Source: Synergistaceae bacterium
GTDB lineage: Bacteria; Synergistota; Synergistia; Synergistales; Synergistaceae
Direction: 5' to 3'
DNA length: 43,799 nt
Assembly: GCA_031288335.1 (NCBI GenBank)
Contig: JAITRO010000137.1
Location: forward strand, 1-43,799
This document shows positions 18,024-25,654 of this stretch, piece after piece. Numbering within the stretch: position 1 is the stretch's first letter; each line of letters opens with the position of its first letter. A program made the translations under genes and the position numbers. The notes beneath the pieces were generated by a model. It was not told the origin of the DNA. It ran no database searches and saw only the letters and a program-made list of their open reading frames with translations.

Positions 18024-18311
18024 TTGAGAAAATGTCTGACCAGGATCAATGACGGTTCAATAACAATAACGAAACAGGACGGAAAAATTATGCACTTGAC
18101 CATAGGCGAGACGCACATTGACCTTAAATCGTGTATGGACTCCGCGAGCGACTCAGTCGGCGAAGAGGAAAGAACGCCTGTTTCTGACGGCGAACTCAGA
18201 ATGTTCGTGGAATATATCGACCGAGTTCAATTTGGAACGGTTACACTGCATATCAAATCCTTGAGGATCGTTGGAGTGGAGAAGAACGAGAAGATAAAAT
18301 TCAGAGAGTAA
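18024..18311 (+). CDS. Tandem DUF2292 (YezD-like) small protein
   Basis: Small protein of 95 residues containing two copies of the DUF2292/YezD fold pattern. The first is about residues 1-35 (LTRINDGSITITKQDGKIMHLTIGE) and the second about 55-95 (FVEYIDRVQFGTVTLHIKS, ending VEKNEKIKF). Family members are usually single-domain proteins of about 55-60 residues, of unknown biochemistry; I recall them near sulfur assimilation genes. The only start in frame is TTG 18024, which cuts into the expected first helix and lacks its own ribosome binding site. The frame is open back to 17976 without any start codon. Translation is therefore probably coupled to, or frameshifted from, the leader peptide. Confidence 0.65.
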   Translation: MRKCLTRINDGSITITKQDGKIMHLTIGETHIDLKSCMDSASDSVGEEERTPVSDGELRMFVEYIDRVQFGTVTLHIKSLRIVGVEKNEKIKFRE

Positions 18312-18354
18312 GCAAGAACGTCTTATTTTTATACAAAATCGGGTTATTGACCGG

Positions 18355-18407
18355 AAAACCGGAGATAAACTAGAGGATTCCCTTAGTTTGTCTCCGGTTT
18401 TGTTTTT
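18355..18407 (+). terminator. Strong intrinsic terminator after the DUF2292 gene
   Basis: An 18-bp stem (18355-18372 with 18384-18401, one T-G wobble) beginning AAAACCGGAGA and closing TCTCCGGTTTT has an 11-base loop and is followed by TTTTGTTTTT. It should separate the DUF2292 unit from the nifH-like operon unless antitermination occurs. Confidence 0.85.
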
Positions 18408-18409
18408 AC

Positions 18410-18469
18410 GGCATAATTATTCAGTTGTGGAAATAATATGCCGCCGTCGTCGATGTTATTTCCGCGGCA
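18410..18469 (+). other. Mutually exclusive hairpins upstream of the nifH-like gene
   Basis: Hairpin A pairs GGCATAATTATT (18410-18421) with AAATAATATGCC (18431-18442, one bulge). The same right arm can instead take part in downstream pairings: GGAAATAA (18429-18436) with TTATTTCC (18456-18463), and TGCCGC (18439-18444) with GCGGCA (18464-18469). The last two interleave like a pseudoknot. Alternative pairings are typical of RNA switches, but it is not known whether this segment is transcribed. The remainder of the 18312-18756 interval holds the terminator and two dyads; I found no convincing sigma-70 promoter for the nifH-like gene. Confidence 0.35.
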
Positions 18470-18507
18470 GCGCGGGTACGTTGTTTCTGCCCTGAAATTG
18501 CACCAAC

Positions 18508-18526
18508 ACCTTTTGTACTAACAGGT
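18508..18526 (+). promoter_or_regulatory. Operator-like dyad 1 (ACCT-N11-AGGT)
   Basis: A 19-bp dyad, extended by AC/GT on the outside, lying 231 bases before the nifH-like ATG. It shares the 15-base word TGTACTAACAGGTGT (18514-18528) with dyad 2, where the word occurs on the opposite strand. The pairing of two matching sites suggests binding by one dimeric regulator. I do not recognise the regulator, and no candidate regulator gene lies in the island. Confidence 0.55.
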
Positions 18527-18662
18527 GTCTTGCCGATATATCCTACATTTCACTAACCGCCCATATTTCCAGCAAAGACTCGCCATTACGTTTTCATAAC
18601 AGTTAAATTTCCTCATCGATGTATTTCAAGCTGATACGCCGCTTAACATCAATCCTTTGAAC

Positions 18663-18681
18663 ACCTGTTAGTACAGCAGGT
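18663..18681 (+). promoter_or_regulatory. Operator-like dyad 2 (ACCTG-N9-CAGGT)
   Basis: Second 19-bp dyad, centred 155 bases after dyad 1 and ending 76 bases before the nifH-like ATG. The word ACACCTGTTAGTACA (18661-18675) is the exact reverse complement of a word in dyad 1. A weak TTGAAC (18657-18662) at its left edge could be a -35 element, which would place the dyad in the promoter spacer, but no good -10 is visible. Confidence 0.55.
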
Positions 18682-18756
18682 ACCTTGTGTAACCGTAACA
18701 CTTTTACCGCGACTGAATAGTTACTTTACGGCTAAAATTTACGGAGAGAGGAAGAA

Positions 18757-19632
18757 ATGGCAAAAAAAATCAAACAAATCGCAATCTACGGCAAAGGGGG
18801 CATCGGCAAGTCCACGACTACATCAAACCTCAGCGCGGCGCTGTCGATCTCCGGCTACAGGGTCATGCAGTTCGGCTGCGATCCGAAAAGTGATTCCACT
18901 AACACGCTCAGGAATGGACAGTACATACCAACTGTTTTGGACACGCTTCGTGAGAAGAACATCGTCAAAACGTCCGAGGTGGTTTTCGAGGGGTTCAACG
19001 GCGTCTACTGCGTGGAGGCCGGTGGGCCGGCTCCGGGAGTGGGCTGCGCCGGGCGGGGGATCATCACGGCGGTGCAGCTCTTCAAGCAGCAGAATACTTT
19101 TGAGGAGCTCGAACTGGATTATGTGATTTATGACGTCCTCGGCGATGTCGTCTGCGGGGGGTTCGCGGTTCCGATTCGTGAGGGGATAGCGGAGCACGTG
19201 TTTACCGTTTCATCGGCTGACTTTATGGCGATATACGCAGCCAATAATCTCTTCAAGGGCATACATAAGTATGCCAATAACGGTGGCGCGCTGCTGGGAG
19301 GAGTTATAGCCAACTCCATCAATCAGCCGTATTCGAGGAATATCATAGACGACTTCGTGAGAGTGACTAAAACACAGGTTGTGGAGTACGTTCCCCGTTC
19401 CGTGACGGTCACGCAGAGCGAGCTTCAGGGGAAAACTGCCATAGAGGCGGCGCCGAACTCGGTACAGGCTAGTGTTTACATGTCACTCGCGGCAAGAATA
19501 GCTGAACATACCGAGTCCAAGGTCCCGTCGCCGCTGGAGACAGCAGAACTCAGAGACTGGGCTGCAAGATGGGGCGAACAGCTCCTCGCTTTGGAGGCCG
19601 GAGAGGTTCAGGGGATCGCGGAGAGAATTTAA
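18757..19632 (+). CDS. Nitrogenase iron-protein-like reductase (NifH-like)
   Basis: Homodimeric [4Fe-4S] ATPase that should pass electrons to the NifDK-like complex encoded next. The 291 residues contain the P-loop GKGGIGKST (12-20), the switch sequence CDPKSDST (41-48), and the bridging-cluster ligands C97 ([12 protein letters not shown]) and C133 ([11 protein letters not shown]). The arginine that is ADP-ribosylated in NifH is also kept (R100). The motif [12 protein letters not shown] is, to my recollection, typical of group IV nitrogenase-like proteins rather than classical NifH. The ATG has GGAGAGAGGAAG just upstream. It leads the operon-like series with the NifD-like gene 63 bases later. 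BchL is less likely because no pigment genes are present. Confidence 0.93.
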   Translation: MAKKIKQIAIYGKGGIGKSTTTSNLSAALSISGYRVMQFGCDPKSDSTNTLRNGQYIPTVLDTLREKNIVKTSEVVFEGFNGVYCVEAGGPAPGVGCAGRGIITAVQLFKQQNTFEELELDYVIYDVLGDVVCGGFAVPIREGIAEHVFTVSSADFMAIYAANNLFKGIHKYANNGGALLGGVIANSINQPYSRNIIDDFVRVTKTQVVEYVPRSVTVTQSELQGKTAIEAAPNSVQASVYMSLAARIAEHTESKVPSPLETAELRDWAARWGEQLLALEAGEVQGIAERI

Positions 19633-19695
19633 GAAGGCAGAGCGCATACGGCAAAAAACGACTGAAAACTCGGAAAAAACTAAGGAGGTGCCATC

Positions 19696-21210
19696 ATGGC
19701 AGCAAAGACACCGTTCGAATCATTCAAGATCAATCTCGAGAATGACACGAGCCCAAAGCGCGAGGACAGCCTCGGTACGATCAAGGCCTACTCTGGGAAA
19801 ATCAGCAAGTTGGCGGAGGATTTCAAGGCAGACAAAAAATTGAAGTGGTATGACCGCAAATTCGAGCAGGCGAGCCAGTGTCTCTTGACTCAGGTCGTCA
19901 ACAGGATCTTGAGCATCAGGGATTCTGCCCTGATAATACATGGCCCTGTCGGTTGCGCTCAGGCGTCATACGGCTATCGCGAGTTTTACCGCAATCTGCC
20001 GCCGCAGCTGCAAAGACCCGATTTCGAGCTGCATATACTCAGCAGCAATCTGACAGAACAGGACATCGTTTTCGGCGGAGAGAGAAAACTGCGCCTCGCC
20101 ATAGAGAGCTGCGTTGAGCGCTACAACCCAAAGAGTATAGTCATTGCCACATCATGTGCGTCCGGAATCATGGGTGACGACATCGAAGGCATAACGGACT
20201 CGATTCAGCCATCCATCGAGGCGAGGATTGTGCCTATACACTGCGAAGGCTTCCGCTCGGAGATATCGCAGTCCGCGTTCGACGCGAGTGCCCACGCGAT
20301 AGTCAAGTATCTCGTAAGAGAGCCCAAAAAGAAACAGCCTGACCTGGTCAATATCATCGCGCCTTTCAGCGTGACATGGGCCGACCGCGTGGAGCTGACC
20401 CGCCTTTTCAATAAGGTCGGACTGCGCCCGAGGTTCATACCGGATTTTGCCACGACTGGCGAACTGGCCGAAATATCAGAGGCTGCCGTCACAGCCCCAA
20501 CTTGCGCGTCGTACGGTTTTTATCTGCAAAACGCGCTTTACGAGAAATATGGCGTGCCATATTTCAGGGAGCCGGCGCCGCTCGGCATCGAATATTCGGA
20601 GATGTGGTTCCGCAGCATAGCAAAATACACCGGCAGGGAAAAGGAGATAGAAGCGCTTATAGAAGAGGAAAAAGCATTTGTTCTGCCGAAGCTCGAGGAG
20701 TTCAAGAAGCGGTTCAAAGGGAAGGAGTCCAGCATTTTCGTGGCGGCAGGTCAGGCCAGGGCCATTTTCATCCCCAAATTCGCGGCAGAACTTGGCATGA
20801 ACGTGGCGGCTGTGAACACGCTCGAACTCGACCCATTCGTGGTGGATGAGCTGCAAAAGGTCTACGAGAAAGTCGGGGATGATTTCGAAGTGCATGTGTC
20901 AGACGTGCAGCCATTCGAGCAGAGTCACCTCATGAACAAGCTGAAACCCGATCTTTACACCGGATGTCCATTCATGGGATTGTACAAGCGGGAGGGCAGC
21001 CATGTGCGAAATCACTCTTTCAGGTCCGATTTTTCGGTGCAGTCGAATCAGTTTGCCTTCAGAGGGCTGTTGAACTATGCCTATATTATCCAGCGCGCGC
21101 TGAATAACCCCTCCCTGAATCGGACGCTGCACGACAGGCGGCCATCGCCGTACAAGAAATGGTGGTATGAGCAGGAAAATATTATGGCTTACGCTGCCAA
21201 CGACGAATAA
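19696..21210 (+). CDS. Nitrogenase-like alpha subunit (NifD-like)
   Basis: Catalytic subunit homologue, 504 residues. The three P-cluster cysteines are present as C62 (QASQCLL), C87 (GPVGCAQ) and C154 (ATSCASGIMGDDIE). C270 (APTCASYGF) and H440 (RNHSFRSDF) align with the FeMo-cofactor ligands C275 and H442 of Azotobacter NifD. R95 matches the active-site Arg96. The segment EGFRSEISQSAFD places D196 where NifD has the proton-donating His195, so dinitrogen reduction is unlikely. AAGGAGGTG precedes the ATG. The pattern fits a reductase carrying a NifB-type cluster, as in methylthioalkane reductases; the substrate is unknown. It is encoded between the NifH-like and NifK-like genes. Confidence 0.92.
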   Translation: MAAKTPFESFKINLENDTSPKREDSLGTIKAYSGKISKLAEDFKADKKLKWYDRKFEQASQCLLTQVVNRILSIRDSALIIHGPVGCAQASYGYREFYRNLPPQLQRPDFELHILSSNLTEQDIVFGGERKLRLAIESCVERYNPKSIVIATSCASGIMGDDIEGITDSIQPSIEARIVPIHCEGFRSEISQSAFDASAHAIVKYLVREPKKKQPDLVNIIAPFSVTWADRVELTRLFNKVGLRPRFIPDFATTGELAEISEAAVTAPTCASYGFYLQNALYEKYGVPYFREPAPLGIEYSEMWFRSIAKYTGREKEIEALIEEEKAFVLPKLEEFKKRFKGKESSIFVAAGQARAIFIPKFAAELGMNVAAVNTLELDPFVVDELQKVYEKVGDDFEVHVSDVQPFEQSHLMNKLKPDLYTGCPFMGLYKREGSHVRNHSFRSDFSVQSNQFAFRGLLNYAYIIQRALNNPSLNRTLHDRRPSPYKKWWYEQENIMAYAANDE

Positions 21211-21225
21211 AGGGAGGAGAGCGGC

Positions 21226-22578
21226 TTGACAGTCCAATCCATTGAAACTAAAAATTCGACGCTCGAAAGAGAAAGCAACCAGAAATGCCTGGAGTCGCCC
21301 AAGTACAGCTGTGCACTCGGAGGAGCTCTTGGCGTCATCTCCAACATCGACAGGGTCATACCTATTCTGCACACTGGGCAGGGATGCGGCTCAAATCAGC
21401 TCCTCAGCTTCAGGCAGGGAGGCGGCAATCAGGGGGCGGGGTACATGAGCGGTTTGATGACGCCGTCCTCAAACCTCGCCGAAAAAGAAGTTGTGTTCGG
21501 TGGGGAGAAACGGCTGGAGGATGAAATAAGGGCGGCTATCGAACTCATAGACGGCGACGCCTACGTCGTGGCAAACGGCTGCATCGCCGGAATGATCGGA
21601 GACGACATCGCGGCGGTGGTCGGGAAGTTCGCGAACGAAAAAACGCCGGTCGGGTATGTGAATTCCAGTGGTTTTGCCGGCAACACATGGTATGGGTACG
21701 AGGAAACTTTTATCTCGCTCATCAACCAATTTACGGAAGCTCAGCCCTTAATCAAAAATAGAGTGAACATTCTCGGGTTCGTTCCCTACCAGGACGTATT
21801 CTGGAGAGGAAACCTGACGGCTCTAGGGGATTCCCTGTGTGCGGCGGGGCTGGACGTAACTCAGGTGATAGGTGATTTCAGCGGATTGGACGGCATTAAA
21901 AGGCTCTCTTCGGCTGAGCTTACCATAGTCGTTTCGCCGTGGGTAGGACTAAGAACAGCACAAGAGCTGGAAAAGAAATACGGCATTCCGTACATATCTT
22001 TTCCCAATATTCCAGTGGGGCCGCGCGACACAACCGAATTCATCCTGACCGTCGCAAGGACTTTGAAACTGCCGAAAGAGGGCGTGACTAATTACGTCGA
22101 CGAGCAGGAAAAGCGCGCTTATTACGAACTTGATATAGCGGGGGACATCTGCGCACAGTTTGCCTCCGCCCTCCCGTTTGCCATAACGGCCAACGCGGCG
22201 ACTTCAGTCGGGATAACGCGATTTTTAGTGAATGAGGCAGGCTTCACTCCGATAGTCGTAGTTGTGAATGATGATCCGCCTCTTGAAGTTCGCGACGTTA
22301 TTTTGGACAGACTGAATACGCTCGACAACGACGTAAGAACGAATATCTTTTTCGAGTCAGATTCTTACGCGATCAGAAAGATACTGGACAACTTTTACTT
22401 CAGGGTGATATTGGCCAGTTCCCAGGAGAGATTTTCGGCGCAAGAGGCGAATCAAATTCATTTGAGCGTGACGTTTCCATCTTTCGAACGTCTCGTCGTC
22501 AATCGTACCTACGCCGGATACGGAGGCGGGATCGCTATCTTGGAAGATTTCTTGAGCAAATTCATAATGCCTTATTAG
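21226..22578 (+). CDS. Nitrogenase-like beta subunit (NifK-like)
   Basis: Partner of the NifD-like protein, 450 residues. The beta-side P-cluster cysteines are C29 (KYSCALGGALG), C54 (TGQGCGSNQ) and C119 (VANGCIAGMIGDD). The conserved stretch VVFGGEKRLEDEI follows the second one. It lacks the long N-terminal extension of Azotobacter NifK, as is usual for nitrogenase-like proteins. The start is TTG 21226 with AGGGAGGAG seven bases upstream, 15 bases after the nifD-like stop. It is clearly beta-like rather than a second alpha subunit, so the enzyme should be a heterotetramer, unlike the CfbD homodimer of F430 synthesis. Confidence 0.9.
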   Translation: MTVQSIETKNSTLERESNQKCLESPKYSCALGGALGVISNIDRVIPILHTGQGCGSNQLLSFRQGGGNQGAGYMSGLMTPSSNLAEKEVVFGGEKRLEDEIRAAIELIDGDAYVVANGCIAGMIGDDIAAVVGKFANEKTPVGYVNSSGFAGNTWYGYEETFISLINQFTEAQPLIKNRVNILGFVPYQDVFWRGNLTALGDSLCAAGLDVTQVIGDFSGLDGIKRLSSAELTIVVSPWVGLRTAQELEKKYGIPYISFPNIPVGPRDTTEFILTVARTLKLPKEGVTNYVDEQEKRAYYELDIAGDICAQFASALPFAITANAATSVGITRFLVNEAGFTPIVVVVNDDPPLEVRDVILDRLNTLDNDVRTNIFFESDSYAIRKILDNFYFRVILASSQERFSAQEANQIHLSVTFPSFERLVVNRTYAGYGGGIAILEDFLSKFIMPY

Positions 22579-22676
22579 TCAAATTCATTTTAAGCGATTG
22601 GTTGCGCCTTTTCAATTGTACAGCATTTTGGGGTTGAGGGCGCAGCCTGCTTTAGGAACAAAAGGATGTGAGATTT

Positions 22677-23441
22677 ATGACAGCGAAATTAAAATCCTTG
22701 TACACCAAGAGCATTGCGGTGGTTTTATTCTTTGTCCTCTGGGATTCCTTGGCACGGTTCGGCCTTGTCGACACCTTTTTGCTTCCCACAGTAACTTCGA
22801 TGGCGGAGGCGGCGTGGGAAATGATGAAGACCGGCGAGCTTTTCATCCATATCGCCTTGAGCCTTAAGCGTACCGGGCTGGGTTTCCTTGTCGCTATTTG
22901 CGTGTCCGTGCCATTGGGTATATTGATGGGATGGTTCCAAAAACTGGAAGAATATCTGGATCCACTGCTGCAAATATTCCGTAATACATCGGTGCTGGCG
23001 TTGTTTCCGGTATTCATCTTGGTATTCGGCCTTGGAGAGGTGTCAAAATCGGCCATAGTCTTCTGGGGCTGCATGTGGCCGTCTTTGCTCAACACTATCA
23101 GCGGAGTCAAGGGAGTGGACCCGTTGCTGATAAAGTCCGCGCGATCGATGGGCATATCGGTGCCCATACTGTTTCAAAAAGTGATACTGCCGGCGGCGCT
23201 GCCCGAAATCATGACCGGAATACGGCTCTCCGCCGGCGTTGCCGTAATAATTTTAGTGGCCGCCGAAATGCTGGGAGCTACCAGAGGGCTGGGTTATTTC
23301 ATCTTTTATGCCCAACAGAAATACGCGATACCGGATATGTACGCCGGCATAGTCACTATATCGATTTTGGGCGTTCTTATAAACTTCCTGCTGGTAAAAC
23401 TGGAAAATCACATCGCGGCTTGGAAGAGATATCAGGTTTAG
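22677..23441 (+). CDS. ABC transporter permease, nitrate/sulfonate/taurine type
   Basis: Membrane subunit of an SsuC/TauC-like importer, about 254 residues with around six helices. The EAA-type loop that contacts the ATPase is visible as ARSMGISVPILFQKVILPAALPEIMTG (about residues 155-182). The ATG at 22677 has AAAGGA ten bases upstream; a GTG at 22668 would add three residues and overlaps that site. It lies 98 bases after the NifK-like gene in the same direction, followed by two binding proteins and the ATPase. This ties import of a small, probably anionic or sulfur-containing organic compound to the reductase; the ligand is not known. Confidence 0.9.
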   Translation: MTAKLKSLYTKSIAVVLFFVLWDSLARFGLVDTFLLPTVTSMAEAAWEMMKTGELFIHIALSLKRTGLGFLVAICVSVPLGILMGWFQKLEEYLDPLLQIFRNTSVLALFPVFILVFGLGEVSKSAIVFWGCMWPSLLNTISGVKGVDPLLIKSARSMGISVPILFQKVILPAALPEIMTGIRLSAGVAVIILVAAEMLGATRGLGYFIFYAQQKYAIPDMYAGIVTISILGVLINFLLVKLENHIAAWKRYQV

Positions 23442-23475
23442 TTTAAAACTTTAAAATCAGAGGAATGATCGCGAA

Positions 23476-24480
23476 ATGATGAAGAAATTTTTAAGCTTTT
23501 TCACAGATATAATAATTCTACTACTGATAGTTGCGGCGGCTGCGGATTTTTCAGCCGAAGGCGCCTCGGAGCCCAAATTACAAAAAATCCGCATCCCGGA
23601 TATGTACGACCCGACCTGTTTATATCTGCCTTATATTGCCGACTCTCTAGGCTACTTCGAGGAAGAAGGCACAAAAGCCGTGTTCACCGGTGTCATCCCT
23701 GCCGGCCAGCATGTCGCGGCTGTTGTTGCCGGCACCAATGACGTCGGAGCGATGCACATAAACAGAACTATTGTTGGCATCGCCGGCGGCGCGAAGCTGA
23801 AGGTTGTGGTAGCTGAAGCGGAGACCACGAAGGAATTCCCTCACATGGAGTATATTGCCCTGGAGACGTCCGATATAAAGGATCCGAATGATCTGTCCGG
23901 CAAAAGGGTGGGTGTGACTTCCGTCGGTGGATGTAATGAATACACACCTTACGAGTGGCTGAAAAAAGCGGTCGCTATCGACGATCCTCGCGGAAAATTC
24001 GAGTTTGTGATCGTTCCTCCCGGCAATCTGGAGGTTGCCCTGCGCACCCGTGAAGTCGACGTAATTGGAGTTCACGGTCACCCATACGACATATTCGAGC
24101 GCGGAGGCGTTAAAGTGGTGTTCGATGATTATGACGTCTGGGCCAATGTCGGCGGCGCGGCTCCATACTATTTCAGGGAGGATTTCATCAAGAAAAACCC
24201 TGACGCCGTCAAAGCTTTCGTAAACGCGATATCCAGAGCAGCGGAGTGGACCAACGAGCATCAGCAGGAAGCGAGGGTGTTTCAGGCAAAACGTCTGAAC
24301 TTGGAGCCAAAACAGGTCGCGGTGCTCTACTACGTTGCCGACGGAATAATAAAACCGGAGACTGTTCAGATGTGGGCCGATCTGCTGCTCAAGTACGGCG
24401 AGATTAAAAAACCGGTGGATATCAGCAGAGTCTATACCAACGAGTTCAATAAGAACGCCAGGGATAAAGCTCAAAAATAG
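23476..24480 (+). CDS. ABC substrate-binding protein, NMT1/SsuA-like (paralogue 1)
   Basis: Exported solute receptor of 334 residues for the adjacent importer. A signal peptide is visible (MMKKFLSFFTDIIILLLIVAAAADFSAEG, hydrophobic core about residues 10-24). The mature part has the periplasmic-binding fold of the NMT1/THI5-like group, with IADSLGYFEEEGTKAVFTG and a central DVIGVHGHPYDIFERGG. It is a tandem paralogue of the next gene, sharing long blocks such as AGTNDVGAMHINRTIVGIAGGAK. The ligand cannot be deduced; the family takes sulfonates, taurine, nitrate and pyrimidine precursors. Confidence 0.9.
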   Translation: MMKKFLSFFTDIIILLLIVAAAADFSAEGASEPKLQKIRIPDMYDPTCLYLPYIADSLGYFEEEGTKAVFTGVIPAGQHVAAVVAGTNDVGAMHINRTIVGIAGGAKLKVVVAEAETTKEFPHMEYIALETSDIKDPNDLSGKRVGVTSVGGCNEYTPYEWLKKAVAIDDPRGKFEFVIVPPGNLEVALRTREVDVIGVHGHPYDIFERGGVKVVFDDYDVWANVGGAAPYYFREDFIKKNPDAVKAFVNAISRAAEWTNEHQQEARVFQAKRLNLEPKQVAVLYYVADGIIKPETVQMWADLLLKYGEIKKPVDISRVYTNEFNKNARDKAQK

Positions 24481-24530
24481 CGCAGAGACCGGAAGAGATA
24501 TGAAGGGATATTTGGAAAGGGTGAGAAGAT

Positions 24531-25532
24531 GTGAAAAAGATCTCGGGTTTTAATTTTCTTCTCGTTATCATAGCAATGACGCTGCCGTTGGTTACGGACA
24601 CAGCGGGGCTGGCGGCGAAAAGCGCGGAGGAGCGCGAGTTATATGAGATCCGCATACCTGATACTTACGATCCAACAGGAGTTTACACACCATATCTCGC
24701 CGATGAATTGGGTTATTTCAAAGAGGCGGGAATCAAGCCCATATTCACCGGCGTCATTCCGCCTGGTCAGCATGTGGCCGCAGTTACCGCCGGCACCAAC
24801 GATGTCGGTGGAATGCATATCAACAGAACCATCGTGGGCATAGCCGGAGGGGCAAAGATCAAGTGTGTGGTCGCGCAGTCCGAGACAACGGCGGATTTTC
24901 CGCACATGGAATTTATAGTCCTCGAAAAAAGCGGGATCAAGGAACCTCAAGACCTTTTCGGCAAAAAAGTGGGAGTGACTTCTGTCGGTGGGTGTCATGA
25001 ATTTACGCCATACGAATGGCTCAGGAAATACACTGGAGTCAACGATCCACGAGGAAAATTCGAGTTTGTATTGGTTCCGACCGGCAATGAGGAAACCGCG
25101 CTCCGCACTGGCGAAGTCGACGTCGTAGGTTTTCACGGACATCCAATCGACATATTTGAGCGCGGAGGAGTCAGAGTGCTGTTCGACGATTATGTCGTGT
25201 GGGGCAGTGTTGGAGGGGCGACGCCATTTTTTTGCCGAGAGGACTTCATAAAAAGGAACCCCGAGGCTGTTCGGCGTTTTGTGGCGGCCATGACAAAAAC
25301 CGGCAATTGGCTCAACAATCACCAGGAAGAGGCTAAGCTGGTATACGCAAAACGCATGGGACTTAATCCAAATCAAATCACATTGATGTACGAGGCTCCC
25401 GACGGAATCATCGAGCCCGAATCAGTGCAAATGTGGATGGATCTGACACTCAAATACGGCGAGATCAAAAAGGCGATACCGCTCGATCAGGTTTACACAA
25501 ACGAGTTCAACGAGTACGCCAAAGGCAATTGA
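24531..25532 (+). CDS. ABC substrate-binding protein, NMT1/SsuA-like (paralogue 2)
   Basis: Second receptor, 333 residues, a tandem duplicate of the preceding gene: both share IFERGGV and R(A/T)GEV-type blocks, and a conserved SVGGC(H/N)E(F/Y)TPYEWL segment. A signal peptide is present (FNFLLVIIAMTLPLVTDTAGLAAKS). The start is GTG 24531; the only nearby ATG is followed directly by a stop. Two diverged receptors feeding one permease could widen the substrate range. One pairing to note is His-rich versus Tyr-rich substitutions in the putative ligand pocket (VGFHGHPID against VGVHGHPYD). Confidence 0.9.
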   Translation: MKKISGFNFLLVIIAMTLPLVTDTAGLAAKSAEERELYEIRIPDTYDPTGVYTPYLADELGYFKEAGIKPIFTGVIPPGQHVAAVTAGTNDVGGMHINRTIVGIAGGAKIKCVVAQSETTADFPHMEFIVLEKSGIKEPQDLFGKKVGVTSVGGCHEFTPYEWLRKYTGVNDPRGKFEFVLVPTGNEETALRTGEVDVVGFHGHPIDIFERGGVRVLFDDYVVWGSVGGATPFFCREDFIKRNPEAVRRFVAAMTKTGNWLNNHQEEAKLVYAKRMGLNPNQITLMYEAPDGIIEPESVQMWMDLTLKYGEIKKAIPLDQVYTNEFNEYAKGN

Positions 25533-25650
25533 CATACTCCCATGACTAAAGTCGTGGGAGTCAATAAAGATTGCCGGCTAGAGAACGTTTTATATAACAG
25601 GGGTAGGCGGCTCCAGCTGGACCGAAAACCCCTAAGCGAGGAGGATTTAT
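25533..25650 (-). mobile_element. Remnant of an IS200/IS605-type element end
   Basis: Directly after the stop of the second binding protein lies a 12-bp stem (ACTCCCATGACT, 25536-25547, with AGTCGTGGGAGT, 25550-25561; one wobble, two-base loop). This closely resembles subterminal hairpins of IS200/IS605 elements. A second structured segment follows, with AGGGGT (about 25588) pairing ACCCCT (about 25632) around the palindrome TCCAGCTGGA. No tnpA or tnpB is present. Read on the minus strand it resembles the right end of a tnpB element, where guide (omega) RNAs are encoded. It could be a short non-autonomous element inserted between importer genes. Confidence 0.55.
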
Positions 25651-25654
25651 TGTC

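Noticed and set aside
18488-18504. Sigma-54 promoter before the nifH-like gene
   Set aside because: TTGCA is present but the -24 element reads CTGCCC without the GG pair, too weak to support.
18757-22578. True nitrogen fixation (nifHDK)
   Set aside because: The His195 position aligns with Asp, NifK lacks the long N-terminal extension, NifE/NifN are absent from the window, and the NifH motif is of the nitrogenase-like type.
18757-22578. Protochlorophyllide or chlorophyllide reductase (BchLNB/BchXYZ)
   Set aside because: No pigment genes are nearby, and cofactor-ligand equivalents C270 and H440 are present.
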